A DNA stretch of 64,000 nucleotides from Exiguobacterium chiriqhucha RW-2 (GTDB lineage Bacteria > Bacillota > Bacilli > Exiguobacteriales > Exiguobacteriaceae): positions 1 through 64,000 of the forward strand of contig NZ_ATCL01000012.1 in assembly GCF_000416965.1 (NCBI RefSeq), read 5' to 3'. Every line of letters begins with the position of its first letter. The stretch's first letter is position 1. Under the pieces are notes generated by a model. It did no database searches, was not told where the DNA came from, and saw only the letters and a program-made list of their open reading frames with translations. Position numbers and translations under genes: made by a program. Positions 34,405-43,780 of this stretch are shown piece by piece.

Positions 34405-36730
34405 CCAATAACATATCGATTTCTTGAATGGCCTGCCGTGATGCTTGAAGTTCGACTTCTACACGGTCGCTGCCTTGTTTTTTGAAGCGTTCGATCTCTT
34501 CAATCTGTTCCTTCGACTCTTCCAACTGTTGCGACAGCTGAGCGGGTATCATTTGTTCTATTGAGTTGGAGACAACCCCAAACTCTGATTTGAACCAGAT
34601 TCGCACGCTTTCTTGTTCTTCTGAGAGCACAGATTGAATTTGATGTTCGACTTCTTTATACATGTGTCGATTCTTGAGTTCTTGAAGCGTCCGCTCATGT
34701 TCGTTTTGAACGCGTGCAATTTCTTGTTCGACACTCTTTTCAATCTTCTGGCGTTTGAGTCGTAAGTCCTGACGCATCTTCTCATTGGTTGTCGCTTTTT
34801 CTTCTAATTCTTTTAACTGTGACAATCGTTTATCACGTTCGACTTCAAGCTCATGTTTTCGAGCGAAGAAATCACGACGATATTGAATGTCCTCCGCGGG
34901 CGGTTGTCTGCGTTGCTCGTCGATGTTTTGACCGATTTTTTTTGCCAATGTCTGCACCGGGCTGGTGACTTGATCGAACGTCTTCACTGCTCGAAGGAGT
35001 TGACTGTCTTCCCCGACTTCTCCACCTGCTTTTCGATCGACCATCTCTGCTCCCATGATCGCCATTTTTTCGGTCGCTTCTACCGCAATTTTTTTCGTGG
35101 CTTTTTTCGCCGAATCTTTCATCGCTTCTTTAGCTGCTTTTAATGCAGCTTCTTTTACGAGTTTTTTGGTGACCGCTTTCGTTGTCTCTTTAGTCGCGGC
35201 CTTACCGGCACCTTTCGCCAACACTTGTACCCCAGCTGATGCACCGGCCGTCACGGCTGCAAGTCCGATCGCGAGTCCGATATCCCCGACAAAACCGATT
35301 GCAGACGCAATTTTCGTCGCGGTTTGGTCATCAGCAGATTCATCGATGATATATTGCGGGACGTAACGCTCGACCAACTCGTCTGTCAATCCTTCGATTT
35401 CTTGTGTGAGTCGAAGGTGTCTCTCCTCATCCACCACCTCTACCGGCAGATATTGAAGTTCCGTTGCCACTGACTCGACTCTTTTCAAGAGTCTTTGCCG
35501 CTCGGCATCATGCTTTTGCTGAAGATGGAACAGATCTGGCTCTGTAATGTGAAGATTTACAGTCTGATTCATTTCTTGATTCAATGTAAGGAAGAAGCTT
35601 TCTCCCACGATGTTATTCAATTTTTCCTGTACCGTCTTGAATATAGCGTTCCGGGTCGTCAATACTTCATCTTCGACTTTTAAGGTCAGTACATCGATTG
35701 ACAGGCTTTGATGGACCAGCGACTTCAAGCGTATCTCAAGTGTAAGATAATTCGAATGAATGAATTCTTCTACTTCTTCGCCTGTGCGATAGAGTACGGC
35801 TTGCATCGAATCAATTTGATTGGCGATTTCGAGGTTCACTTCCTCGAACTGAATAAGAAGTTCCTGTTTCTCAGTCTCAAGCTTCGACTCGTCCTTTGAG
35901 AGTGCCAACTCTAGTAGTTTAATCTGTTGATTCATACGACTCTGCTCACGTAAAAGGAACTGATGAATCGCATGATCGAAGCGCGTTGACTTGACCGCTC
36001 TCATCTCTTTCTTCAGATTGGCGAGAAGGTCTAACACAGCTGCGATGTTCTGTCCGGTCGTCGCGCTGACCGCATGGACCGGGTACGCTTTTCCAAGTTG
36101 AGAAGAGAGGTCCGTTGTGACTTTCGCTACCAACTCGTCAATGGATACACCTTGCGTCTCATCCACTCGATCGATTTTGTTGATGATGAAATGGAGGTTC
36201 GGTTGATAGAGAAGAACATGCTTGATGTAGACGATATCTTCCAACGTCAAACCTTGCCACGGCATCACATACATAATCACATCAGCGGATCGTAGCGCAG
36301 ACTCAGAGGCCTCGATATGTGCGTTAAATTTTGTATTGCGTCCGGGCGTGTCGATGATCGTCATCCCCTGCAGCCAATCTGGTGACGTTTTTAGCAGTCG
36401 AATGCAAGACACATCTTCCACTTGCCCGCCTGCCACAAAAGCATGTAATTCATCCACCGTGATCACTCGAGTCTGTCCATCGACGAACTCGACCTCCACC
36501 TTGTCTTCATCCGATCCTGATACATATGTCGGGATCGCAGTTGTCTCGTTAGTATGTGTCGGTAAAATATCTCCTTCCCCGATCAAGGTATTGATCAGAG
36601 CTGATTTCCCGACACTGAAAGATCCCAGCACGGCAATTTCAATTTCTTGTGTCGACGCCTGTGCCTCTATCGTCTCAAGAAATTTAATGTCTTCCCGCAA
36701 CAGAGGAAGTTGTTTTAACGTTTCGATCAT
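34376..36730 (-). CDS. Dynamin-like GTPase 3 (membrane-active type)
   Basis: A 784-residue dynamin-family GTPase. P-loop GSFSVGKSALIN at residues 36-47, switch Thr region THTNETTAIP near 58-67, DTPG at 127-130 and NKID near 183-186 give a complete G domain. A long helical stalk follows. Near residues 478-520 lies an Ala/Gly-rich hydrophobic segment (IASAIGFVGDIGLAIGLAAV), then KAATKETTKAVTKKLVKEA, suggesting a membrane-insertion paddle, then more coiled coil. Bacterial dynamins remodel or seal membranes. This is the third and last GTPase in the operon; the genes are separated by 10-17 bases. Confidence 0.85.
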   Translation of the reverse strand: MIETLKQLPLLREDIKFLETIEAQASTQEIEIAVLGSFSVGKSALINTLIGEGDILPTHTNETTAIPTYVSGSDEDKVEVEFVDGQTRVITVDELHAFVAGGQVEDVSCIRLLKTSPDWLQGMTIIDTPGRNTKFNAHIEASESALRSADVIMYVMPWQGLTLEDIVYIKHVLLYQPNLHFIINKIDRVDETQGVSIDELVAKVTTDLSSQLGKAYPVHAVSATTGQNIAAVLDLLANLKKEMRAVKSTRFDHAIHQFLLREQSRMNQQIKLLELALSKDESKLETEKQELLIQFEEVNLEIANQIDSMQAVLYRTGEEVEEFIHSNYLTLEIRLKSLVHQSLSIDVLTLKVEDEVLTTRNAIFKTVQEKLNNIVGESFFLTLNQEMNQTVNLHITEPDLFHLQQKHDAERQRLLKRVESVATELQYLPVEVVDEERHLRLTQEIEGLTDELVERYVPQYIIDESADDQTATKIASAIGFVGDIGLAIGLAAVTAGASAGVQVLAKGAGKAATKETTKAVTKKLVKEAALKAAKEAMKDSAKKATKKIAVEATEKMAIMGAEMVDRKAGGEVGEDSQLLRAVKTFDQVTSPVQTLAKKIGQNIDEQRRQPPAEDIQYRRDFFARKHELEVERDKRLSQLKELEEKATTNEKMRQDLRLKRQKIEKSVEQEIARVQNEHERTLQELKNRHMYKEVEHQIQSVLSEEQESVRIWFKSEFGVVSNSIEQMIPAQLSQQLEESKEQIEEIERFKKQGSDRVEVELQASRQAIQEIDMLLDGTQHGPSI

Positions 36731-36746
36731 ACTTGGTCTCTCCCTT

Positions 36747-38984
36747 TCAAATGAGTGCCGTCATCAGCAACATTTTTTCTTCCTCTACTTTTTGCTTCAC
36801 TTGTTCCACGTCTTTTGCGACAGATGCTCGCGTCTCTAGAGAACTGTCAATTTGCTCGGCAAGCTGCGCAGCCAATCGCATACTCGAGGATAATAGTTCA
36901 TCCTGTTTACGGATATACTCTTCAATCTGCTGTTCGGCTAGTTTCAACGTATCCAATGTCCGAATGAAATCTCGATAATCGCGTTTGCATTGAGTGAAGA
37001 TGGAATCTAACTGTCTTGTCACTTTGCGTTTTTGATTGTTTAACAATCGACCCGATTCCACTAGCTCTTCGTTCATACGTTGAATGAGGGCCATTCCTTC
37101 TTTCTCATTGAGTGCTTTCTGCTCCTCGAGAATTTCTTCACGATCAGTGTAAACGCCATCGAAATTCCCTAATTCCATTTCGATGCTCATAGCCTGTTCG
37201 ATACGCTCATCGATTTCACGACGAGCGGCTACGACAGTCTCTCGTCTTTCGGCAATCAATTGATCATATCGCTTGTTCTCTTCTTTCACCGTGCCATGCT
37301 TGTCGAACCAAAAACGCCTTTTTTTAATGACACCGTAACGTTCCTCGGTTTGAGGTGTGCTATTGATTAGCATCTCATGGAAGCGCAGGTCATCTTTATG
37401 TTGTTCTTTCTTGCGCTGTAGTTCTCGTCTTTGGACGTTCAGTTGATGTTCTTGTTTGGTTTTAAGATCAAGTTTCCGCTTTTCTTCTGCCAACTCTTCT
37501 TTCTGATTGGCAAATTTCTTCTTCACTTCCGCCTCAATTTCTTCAGCCGTCTTTATTTTTGGTCGATGGACGCCAACTCGAACATCTAACACTTCGTTTA
37601 GGTTTGGCGTTTCTACTTTCAATTCAAACTCTTCAAGCTCATGTCGCATGGCGGTGTTCAATTCTTCTGCCAAATCAAACAGCTTTCGATCGAACAGGTC
37701 CTGGTAATCTTTATTGAATAACTCTAGTTCGTCATTTACCTGGCTCTCGAGTCGATCAAATGATTCAATCGATTCGACTGCAAGTTTGGTAGAGGTCGTC
37801 AACTTCTCAAACTCTTCATTGAATTGCTTTTGGTTTTCTCGCGTTGTATTGGAGAAAAGATTTTTCAATCGGATGATTTCTTTCTTCAGTTGTAAGTTTC
37901 GAAGTTCCGCCTCATCTTTGGCTAACTTATGGGCTTTCTCAAGTCCCTCCATGTCATCGTCTCGTTCAAGCGCTTCTTGGTACTGTTCAAGCTGACGAAT
38001 CAATTGTTCGTAGTAGTTTTCGATGGAAACATTAGGGACATTTAAAAAGTCGTTTGTCTTTTCGCCGGCAAAGAGATAATTTTCCAAACGATCTACGAAT
38101 GCAGGGAAACGCGATGAGGTCATCAATTCGTCTGCAGGAACATCTTCCCAATGTCGTGTGACGACCATCTCGTCTTGCGCCTTCAAGGCCTGTAAAGCAC
38201 TAACTGGATAGACCACTGCCTGAGCAGCGGCGATTTGTTGATAGTCATTCTCGCGCAATGATTTCTCGAGTTGTTCTTTCACTTCCTGCACTTGATTTTG
38301 AGGAACACCATCGAGTCGATTGGCGACGAAGAAAATCCGATCGATTGACTCCGAGAGGTCGCGGAGAAACTTGATCTCTGTCAATTTCCCGGGCTGTTCC
38401 ATATTAAATAGAAGAATGCTCGCATTCGATTTTTTGATTTGTTCTTTCGTGATGCGCTCATGTTCGAGATTCAATGCCTGTAGACCAGGTGTATCGACAA
38501 GCACGACTCCATTTTCTAGATATGGCGAGTCAACATAGAGATCGACATAGCGGATATTTTCACTGACATTCACCTTCTCGCTCATCTCAGTGACGTAGTC
38601 AGAGAGGTCGTGGTAGGGAATTTCGATGACGTCATCGTTTTTAAAATGAACTTTCGCGATTGGTTCCTTGCAATCTTCACCAAGTTCATTGAGGTGTCTG
38701 ATGAAATTGACTGTCGCCGTCGTAGGCGTCACCTTCGAAGGAAGGATCTCACGTTTCAACAAAGCGTTGATAAACGTCGATTTTCCAGTTGAGAACTCAC
38801 CGACCACGACGATTTCAAAACGTTCATTCTCCCAGTTTTCTTTCAATGTCTGAAGGTCTTCCATCACAGGACGCACCGACAGGACTTCTGGATAACGTTC
38901 CTCAAGCTCCTTACCGATTTGTAAAGCGGCATCGAACCTTTCTTGTAATTCTTGCTTTCGTTCCACAAATTGATTTCTGATCAT
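36747..38984 (-). CDS. Dynamin-like GTPase 2
   Basis: A 745-residue dynamin-family GTPase. P-loop GEFSTGKSTFIN at residues 62-73, Thr switch LPSKVTPTTA, VLVDTPGLQALN, and VANRLDGV as the guanine-specificity motif. The rest is extended helical or coiled coil with no strong membrane segment. The ATG at 38984 follows GAGG at 8 bases and leaves a 10-base gap to the preceding gene, so I prefer it over the longer open frame, which would overlap that gene. It is clearly different in sequence from the other two GTPases, so the set is not a recent duplication. Confidence 0.85.
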   Translation of the reverse strand: MIRNQFVERKQELQERFDAALQIGKELEERYPEVLSVRPVMEDLQTLKENWENERFEIVVVGEFSTGKSTFINALLKREILPSKVTPTTATVNFIRHLNELGEDCKEPIAKVHFKNDDVIEIPYHDLSDYVTEMSEKVNVSENIRYVDLYVDSPYLENGVVLVDTPGLQALNLEHERITKEQIKKSNASILLFNMEQPGKLTEIKFLRDLSESIDRIFFVANRLDGVPQNQVQEVKEQLEKSLRENDYQQIAAAQAVVYPVSALQALKAQDEMVVTRHWEDVPADELMTSSRFPAFVDRLENYLFAGEKTNDFLNVPNVSIENYYEQLIRQLEQYQEALERDDDMEGLEKAHKLAKDEAELRNLQLKKEIIRLKNLFSNTTRENQKQFNEEFEKLTTSTKLAVESIESFDRLESQVNDELELFNKDYQDLFDRKLFDLAEELNTAMRHELEEFELKVETPNLNEVLDVRVGVHRPKIKTAEEIEAEVKKKFANQKEELAEEKRKLDLKTKQEHQLNVQRRELQRKKEQHKDDLRFHEMLINSTPQTEERYGVIKKRRFWFDKHGTVKEENKRYDQLIAERRETVVAARREIDERIEQAMSIEMELGNFDGVYTDREEILEEQKALNEKEGMALIQRMNEELVESGRLLNNQKRKVTRQLDSIFTQCKRDYRDFIRTLDTLKLAEQQIEEYIRKQDELLSSSMRLAAQLAEQIDSSLETRASVAKDVEQVKQKVEEEKMLLMTALI

Positions 38985-38994
38985 AGGATGGACC

Positions 38995-41058
38995 TCACAA
39001 TACTCTAATTTTTTTGATGGCTGTTTGTTTCGAATCATTCACAAATTTCACGAACTTGTCTTCAATCGTCTGGAGGTGCGTGCTATGACGTTCCTCTTGT
39101 ATGGTTAATAATCGTTCCCACTCTTGCCGAACATCGTTTAATCGCTCATTGTGCGTCTCACGAACAATTTTTGATTGGTCATTGATGATGGAATAAAGCG
39201 CACTTAAAAAAGCGCGACGCTTCGAATGGATTTCTTCTTCAAGCTCATCGATTTCTTTCAATGTACGTGTTCGCTTTCTCTCGTTTTTCATGGAAAGCTC
39301 TCGATTGACCTCGTTGATCCGAGTTAAGTCCTGTTCATACACGGTCGTCATTTCTCTGTAACGTTCGTCCCATCGATTTGGTCCAGAGTAATCATAGCCA
39401 TCAGGGACACTTTTTTTCCAAAACCACATTCCTGTTTCCCGATACTGTCTCTCAGGTTTCGGTCGTTCCCCCAAGTGGGACAGGACACTTTTTTTGTTCT
39501 TCTCGACCTCAGATACTTGTTCATCAAGCGTTTTTGCAATCTGTTGCTGCTCTTTTTCGACCGTGGATAGCTTCGTTTTGAGTTTTGTCCGTTTCGATTC
39601 CTCTTTGTCGACCTGTGACTCGTACACTTCAAAGTCAGTCAAGTCGATGTCTAATCGCATAGGTTCGAAGGCGATAGACATCAAAATCGAATCAAAGTGA
39701 TCCCACTGGATATCAACGTCATTCTCCATTGTTTTCATGGCATGAAGAAATGTTTTATCTGCACGTTTTACTTGGGCCTCAAACGCTTCAACAAATTGAT
39801 GGCCCGATGCCTCAATCGTCTCTCCCCACTCTAGATAGATTTGTTCGACATGATTTAAATGATTGATATAATCATGTTTCAGTGACTCAACGTCAATCAT
39901 TCCGTACGCAAGCTCCTGCATCTTACTGTTCAACTGTTGGCTGAAGGTGGCATAGGATGCCGTGACTGTATGTAAAATATCTTTTCCGTCCCTTAACACG
40001 CCTTCTTCTAGACGCGAGCCCATTTCTCGCACACTGCCCTCGCGCCGACGTAACAATGTCTTTCCATATGTCTCGACATCCGCATAATCTAATTCGGTAA
40101 TCGCAATAAGACGCTCCCGTCTCCGTTCCCGCTCTTCCTCTATTTCACGTTCTTCGTCGAGTTGATCTTCCTCGACTTTTTTTATTTCCATGAGTAATTT
40201 CATGTAGTCACTTTCGATTGAACGAAGGTCGGCTCGGTGATAATCACCCGAGGCCATATAATCACCTAGCACGGCTTCAAGAGTCGTGATATTCGATTCA
40301 CTTAAAAGAATGTCATTGGATTCGATTTTTCCTTGTAACCCCCAAATGGAGGATACACCTATGATGTCGAGGTCAGATATTTCTTGAAGATTCGATTGAG
40401 CGCTTTTTACTACAGCATCCCAATCCTTTGACACATCAATCCGATCGATATGTGTACCGACCAGGAATACTTTCTTGCCATCTGAGATGAACTCTTTCAG
40501 AAGCTCATGATCTGTCGTCTCAAGCCCTTTCTGTCCATTGAACAAATAGAGAATTGCCGACGATTTTTTGAGCTGTGTCCGCGTCGTCTGAAAGGCCGAT
40601 TTGGTGACCGAGTTCGCGCCAGGTGTATCGACCAATACAAGTTCTTCGTTCAAGAAACTAACCGGCCAGTAAAGATCGACGGACGCCAACTGGTCTGTGA
40701 CTTCTTCCCCTTGAAAAGTCGTATACTTTTCCAAGTCTTCGATGTCCTCGATTGGAAATGTGCGTGAGTCTCCCTTTAAATAGGTGAGTGTTACTTTTGC
40801 TTCTTCCCGAGAAGGACAACTCCGTATACGGGTCAAGACTTTTGTTGATTCAATCCGACGGGTCGATAGAATCTCCTCTCCTAACAACGCGTTGAGCAGC
40901 GCTGACTTTCCGACAGAGAATTGGCCCGTGACGGCGATGCTGCTTTCTAACGAATGGATACGATTTGAAAGAAGCTCGATTTCGTCTCCAAAAAACAAAT
41001 CCTCTTTGTATGCGTTGACCAACTCATTGATTTCTGAGCGTAGGACGTTTTTATTCAT
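38995..41058 (-). CDS. Dynamin-like GTPase 1 (first gene of the operon)
   Basis: A 687-residue dynamin-family GTPase. P-loop GQFSVGKSALLN at residues 45-56, switch Thr in RIESTKVLTRI, VDTPGANSV, and VGTHIDRIDV in the place of the usual NKxD motif, which is a notable variant (T-H-I-D instead of N-K-x-D). Long coiled-coil stalks follow. Start at the ATG at 41058 after GAGAGTGGAAACT; the longer frame would begin at a TTG without a ribosome site. It heads a run of six minus-strand genes. Confidence 0.83.
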   Translation of the reverse strand: MNKNVLRSEINELVNAYKEDLFFGDEIELLSNRIHSLESSIAVTGQFSVGKSALLNALLGEEILSTRRIESTKVLTRIRSCPSREEAKVTLTYLKGDSRTFPIEDIEDLEKYTTFQGEEVTDQLASVDLYWPVSFLNEELVLVDTPGANSVTKSAFQTTRTQLKKSSAILYLFNGQKGLETTDHELLKEFISDGKKVFLVGTHIDRIDVSKDWDAVVKSAQSNLQEISDLDIIGVSSIWGLQGKIESNDILLSESNITTLEAVLGDYMASGDYHRADLRSIESDYMKLLMEIKKVEEDQLDEEREIEEERERRRERLIAITELDYADVETYGKTLLRRREGSVREMGSRLEEGVLRDGKDILHTVTASYATFSQQLNSKMQELAYGMIDVESLKHDYINHLNHVEQIYLEWGETIEASGHQFVEAFEAQVKRADKTFLHAMKTMENDVDIQWDHFDSILMSIAFEPMRLDIDLTDFEVYESQVDKEESKRTKLKTKLSTVEKEQQQIAKTLDEQVSEVEKNKKSVLSHLGERPKPERQYRETGMWFWKKSVPDGYDYSGPNRWDERYREMTTVYEQDLTRINEVNRELSMKNERKRTRTLKEIDELEEEIHSKRRAFLSALYSIINDQSKIVRETHNERLNDVRQEWERLLTIQEERHSTHLQTIEDKFVKFVNDSKQTAIKKIRVL

Positions 41059-41363
41059 TTTAGTTTCCACTCTCTCGTACGTATTAGAAAAAATAAGTGC
41101 TGTATTCGACAAAATATATGTACATGCACAAATTACTCATTATTACATTTTAAGTCATAAGATATTATGATATAGGAAAATTATACTATATTTTTTCACA
41201 TTTACTTATTAATAAAAAGTGTTAGGTTGAAAAAAGAAACATCGATCGTTCATCCTATGTATACAGGAATTTATGCATATATTAATGGCTGTCTATGCCA
41301 CTTTCACTTTAAAGTGCCAAGTGGTATCAAATCACAAACAGTCGGATGTAGGAGTGAAGATAA
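41059..41363. promoter_or_regulatory. Divergent control region between dynamin operon and the 626-residue protein gene
   Basis: About 300 AT-rich bases between divergent start codons. A perfect -10 box TATAAT for the minus strand is at 41180-41185 (in AGTATAATTTTC), about 120 bases before the first dynamin ATG; its -35 region is weak, so an activator or another promoter may be needed. A short inverted repeat, CACTTTAAAGTG, is at 41309-41320 on the side of the plus-strand gene. No gene is seen. Confidence 0.45.
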
Positions 41364-43244
41364 TTGAAATTATTTAATATCGTATATATCAATAAAAAAG
41401 AGCGAAGTGCTTTTGTCTCAAAGGTACAACCTGCCCACGTTAAAGTTCTAAAGGAGTTAGAAAGACATCACTGTACTTATATCTTTCAAGAACATAACGA
41501 GAAGGATGCACAACAGATTCACCTCGGCGTCCAGGTAGACGGCGCTTCTCGGATCACATTGTCAGGTGTTACGGGTGCACAATTCTCTCATTCTAATAAT
41601 CATGAAGACCTCTGGTATTTGGAACCTCATCCCGATCGAGACGCATTGTTTAAAGAATGCGGAAAGTTTTTAATCAAAGCGTATGACGCTGATGGAAATC
41701 TGTTAGAAAAGGAGACCTTGCTTGCATTACCCCATACGCTCTCAATCACTCATTATCTCTCCCTTCAACATGAAGTACGAGACATACTGACAAGGTTCGA
41801 GATGGATCAAGGTTATTCCAACCGTCCGAATCGTAACACCGAACAGTTAGAATTCGCTAAAGTTCAGTCACTGTTTGATGAATTTCAGCGCTCAGTAGGC
41901 AATCGAGAAAAATTGCCCGTCTCGTTGACAAAAGAACCCTTGGACCAGACGACATCAGTCGACACTATGGCACATACCATCGAGCAACTATTGGAACATC
42001 GCCACCAAATAATATCTTTATCTCAACTCAGGCTCGACCGCGAAATGAATCTTCGTCGTGAGACTGCTGAACTACGTCGCCCCGGTGCCGACCGTGGGAT
42101 CACTACTGCGATACATAAAAAATTGGACAGTCTCGAACAAAATTTACAAAGTGCCGAAGACACTTTGAAGCTGTTGCGACAGATGATTGACCACATCCAT
42201 TCACTACAATCTCGAGCACACATGACACCCGAAAGTTTAACTGGAAATGATTCGACCCCTGCTTCACTTGGAACGGAACAGCGTCAGAAAATCATCCATC
42301 TGTATAACGAGATGGTCCAGTTGTGGCCCTCACCCTCATCAGAAACAGAATCGTTCATCACTTGGATGCTTGATTCATCACACCTTTTTGAGATTTGGAC
42401 ACTCCTACAATTATATTCAGAGTGTATACGTTTAAAGTTCTTACCACGGACCCAAATCATGCAACGTCTTCAAGAACATTTGAAAAAGCATAAGTCCTTA
42501 AGCGGTGTGGCAATCCAGTTCGAGCATTATAAAACACAAGACCGATTGATTGTCGTATTTTCTCCCCAAATACAGTTGAGCAATCATGAGATTCGACGAC
42601 CCGATCTCGTTGTCACCTTTGTCAACGCACGTAAGAAGTCTCATCAACATCACGCTCTACAAATCAGACATCTTCCTTATCAAAATCCACACTATACTTA
42701 TCTATTGCGTCATCATCTGATGGGGTCTCGAAGCCGCTTCATCCATGATTTAGCGGGGACGGCTTATGAAATGACGAGTACCTCATTGATTCATAGTGCT
42801 TCGATGGCAAACTGGAACATTGAACTAGAAGAATCTCCCTTGTATTCACACGCCCACTTTCATGTCACACCGGACCAGACGAACCATTTAAGGACTTATC
42901 TAAGTCGAATACTGCATCAATACAATGGAAATCTAGACTATTGTCCATCTTGCGGTTCGATTCAGAATGGAACACCTTACCCATCCCGAAAAAGGGCCTA
43001 TAAATGGACCTATGTGTGTGCGTGTGGAGAGATCTGGGGCAGTTATGTATGTAAAAATTCGTATGACGAGGAATATCATGATGAACAAACAAAGAAAACT
43101 CAAGTGACGAAGTATATGTTTGGAAATTACAACCCGCTCTCGTCTGAAACCTGGGATGTGTATTGTCCAACTTGCAGTCGGAATCAGAACGGTGACATGT
43201 TCCTACAGAATATAAACGGGGAACGACTGGACCTTCAATTATAA
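41364..43244 (+). CDS. Unknown large protein with C-terminal zinc ribbons (DUF2357-like pattern possible)
   Basis: A 626-residue protein with TTG start after AGGAG (9 bases). Residues about 1-330 are mixed and helical with no known motif. The middle (SSHLFEIWTLLQLYSECIRL, later NHEIRRPDLVVTF) resembles the helix-plus-PD pattern of DUF2357/McrC-type nucleases, but I cannot see a convincing complete active site. The C-terminal ~110 residues carry cysteine pairs of zinc ribbons: CPSCGS, CACGE, CPTCSRN. It is divergent from the dynamin operon and ends at a shared terminator. Role unknown; DNA or RNA binding or processing is plausible. Confidence 0.6.
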   Translation: MKLFNIVYINKKERSAFVSKVQPAHVKVLKELERHHCTYIFQEHNEKDAQQIHLGVQVDGASRITLSGVTGAQFSHSNNHEDLWYLEPHPDRDALFKECGKFLIKAYDADGNLLEKETLLALPHTLSITHYLSLQHEVRDILTRFEMDQGYSNRPNRNTEQLEFAKVQSLFDEFQRSVGNREKLPVSLTKEPLDQTTSVDTMAHTIEQLLEHRHQIISLSQLRLDREMNLRRETAELRRPGADRGITTAIHKKLDSLEQNLQSAEDTLKLLRQMIDHIHSLQSRAHMTPESLTGNDSTPASLGTEQRQKIIHLYNEMVQLWPSPSSETESFITWMLDSSHLFEIWTLLQLYSECIRLKFLPRTQIMQRLQEHLKKHKSLSGVAIQFEHYKTQDRLIVVFSPQIQLSNHEIRRPDLVVTFVNARKKSHQHHALQIRHLPYQNPHYTYLLRHHLMGSRSRFIHDLAGTAYEMTSTSLIHSASMANWNIELEESPLYSHAHFHVTPDQTNHLRTYLSRILHQYNGNLDYCPSCGSIQNGTPYPSRKRAYKWTYVCACGEIWGSYVCKNSYDEEYHDEQTKKTQVTKYMFGNYNPLSSETWDVYCPTCSRNQNGDMFLQNINGERLDLQL

Positions 43245-43294
43245 GACCTATCTTTGTCTATTGTCTTATCCGAGGTTAGAGGATATCTAATCAC

Positions 43295-43346
43295 AAAAAG
43301 ATGCCTGTATACATTTCGACATCGAAATGTATACAGGCATCTTTTT
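43295..43346. terminator. Long perfect palindrome/bidirectional terminator, copy 2
   Basis: Arms of 25 bases pair perfectly around a CA centre: AAAAAGATGCCTGTATACAT continuing TTCGA, with its complement ending CAGGCATCTTTTT. A- and T-tracts lie on both sides and it separates convergent genes. The inner TATACATTTCGA half-arm is shared by the other copies, whereas the outer GATGCC arm is not. Confidence 0.85.
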
Positions 43347-43418
43347 TATAAATTTCATTAAGACTATATAACTATCAGAGTGACTATCTTCCAAAATTAC
43401 AGATGATAAAAGGAAAAG

Positions 43419-43760
43419 TTAGTTACACAATTCGTTATATGTGGCTTCGCTAATCTCGTCATACCCATAGTCACAAAAGTATTCGTATGATTCAGCTCCC
43501 CAATCTCGATTCTCAGTTAAGTTAAATAGTTCTTCCTCTAGCTCCTCGTTTCTTTCTCGAAGAAATTCTACTTCATCTACCATCTCTAAATACTCTCGGT
43601 ACTGTTCTTCGACATCCTCAAACGCCCGTGCTTGCTCATCCATATTTTGACCTGATTGTTCACTGATTTGATCAGCATTAGCGCCAAATCTATCCACGCC
43701 GTCGCAACCAACTAGTAAGAAGCTACTTATCGCAAATATAATTAACGTTCTCCACCGCAT
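43419..43760 (-). CDS. Small lipoprotein
   Basis: A 113-residue lipoprotein: signal with lipobox LLVGC (Cys19), then an acidic helical region (QYREYLEMVDEVEFLRERNE) that should form a coiled coil, and a Tyr/Cys-containing end (YEYFCDYGYDEISEATYNEL). It starts at ATG after AAAGGGAGACGTAAACT. It follows the Mrr-type nuclease gene by 20 bases on the same strand, so both are probably co-transcribed. Surface-exposed; function unknown. Confidence 0.65.
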   Translation of the reverse strand: MRWRTLIIFAISSFLLVGCDGVDRFGANADQISEQSGQNMDEQARAFEDVEEQYREYLEMVDEVEFLRERNEELEEELFNLTENRDWGAESYEYFCDYGYDEISEATYNELCN

Positions 43761-43780
43761 AGTTTACGTCTCCCTTTAAC

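Noticed and set aside
34376-41058. The three dynamins as a recent tandem triplication
   Set aside because: Apart from the GTPase motifs the sequences, lengths and hydrophobic segments differ strongly, so they are old paralogues assembled in one operon.
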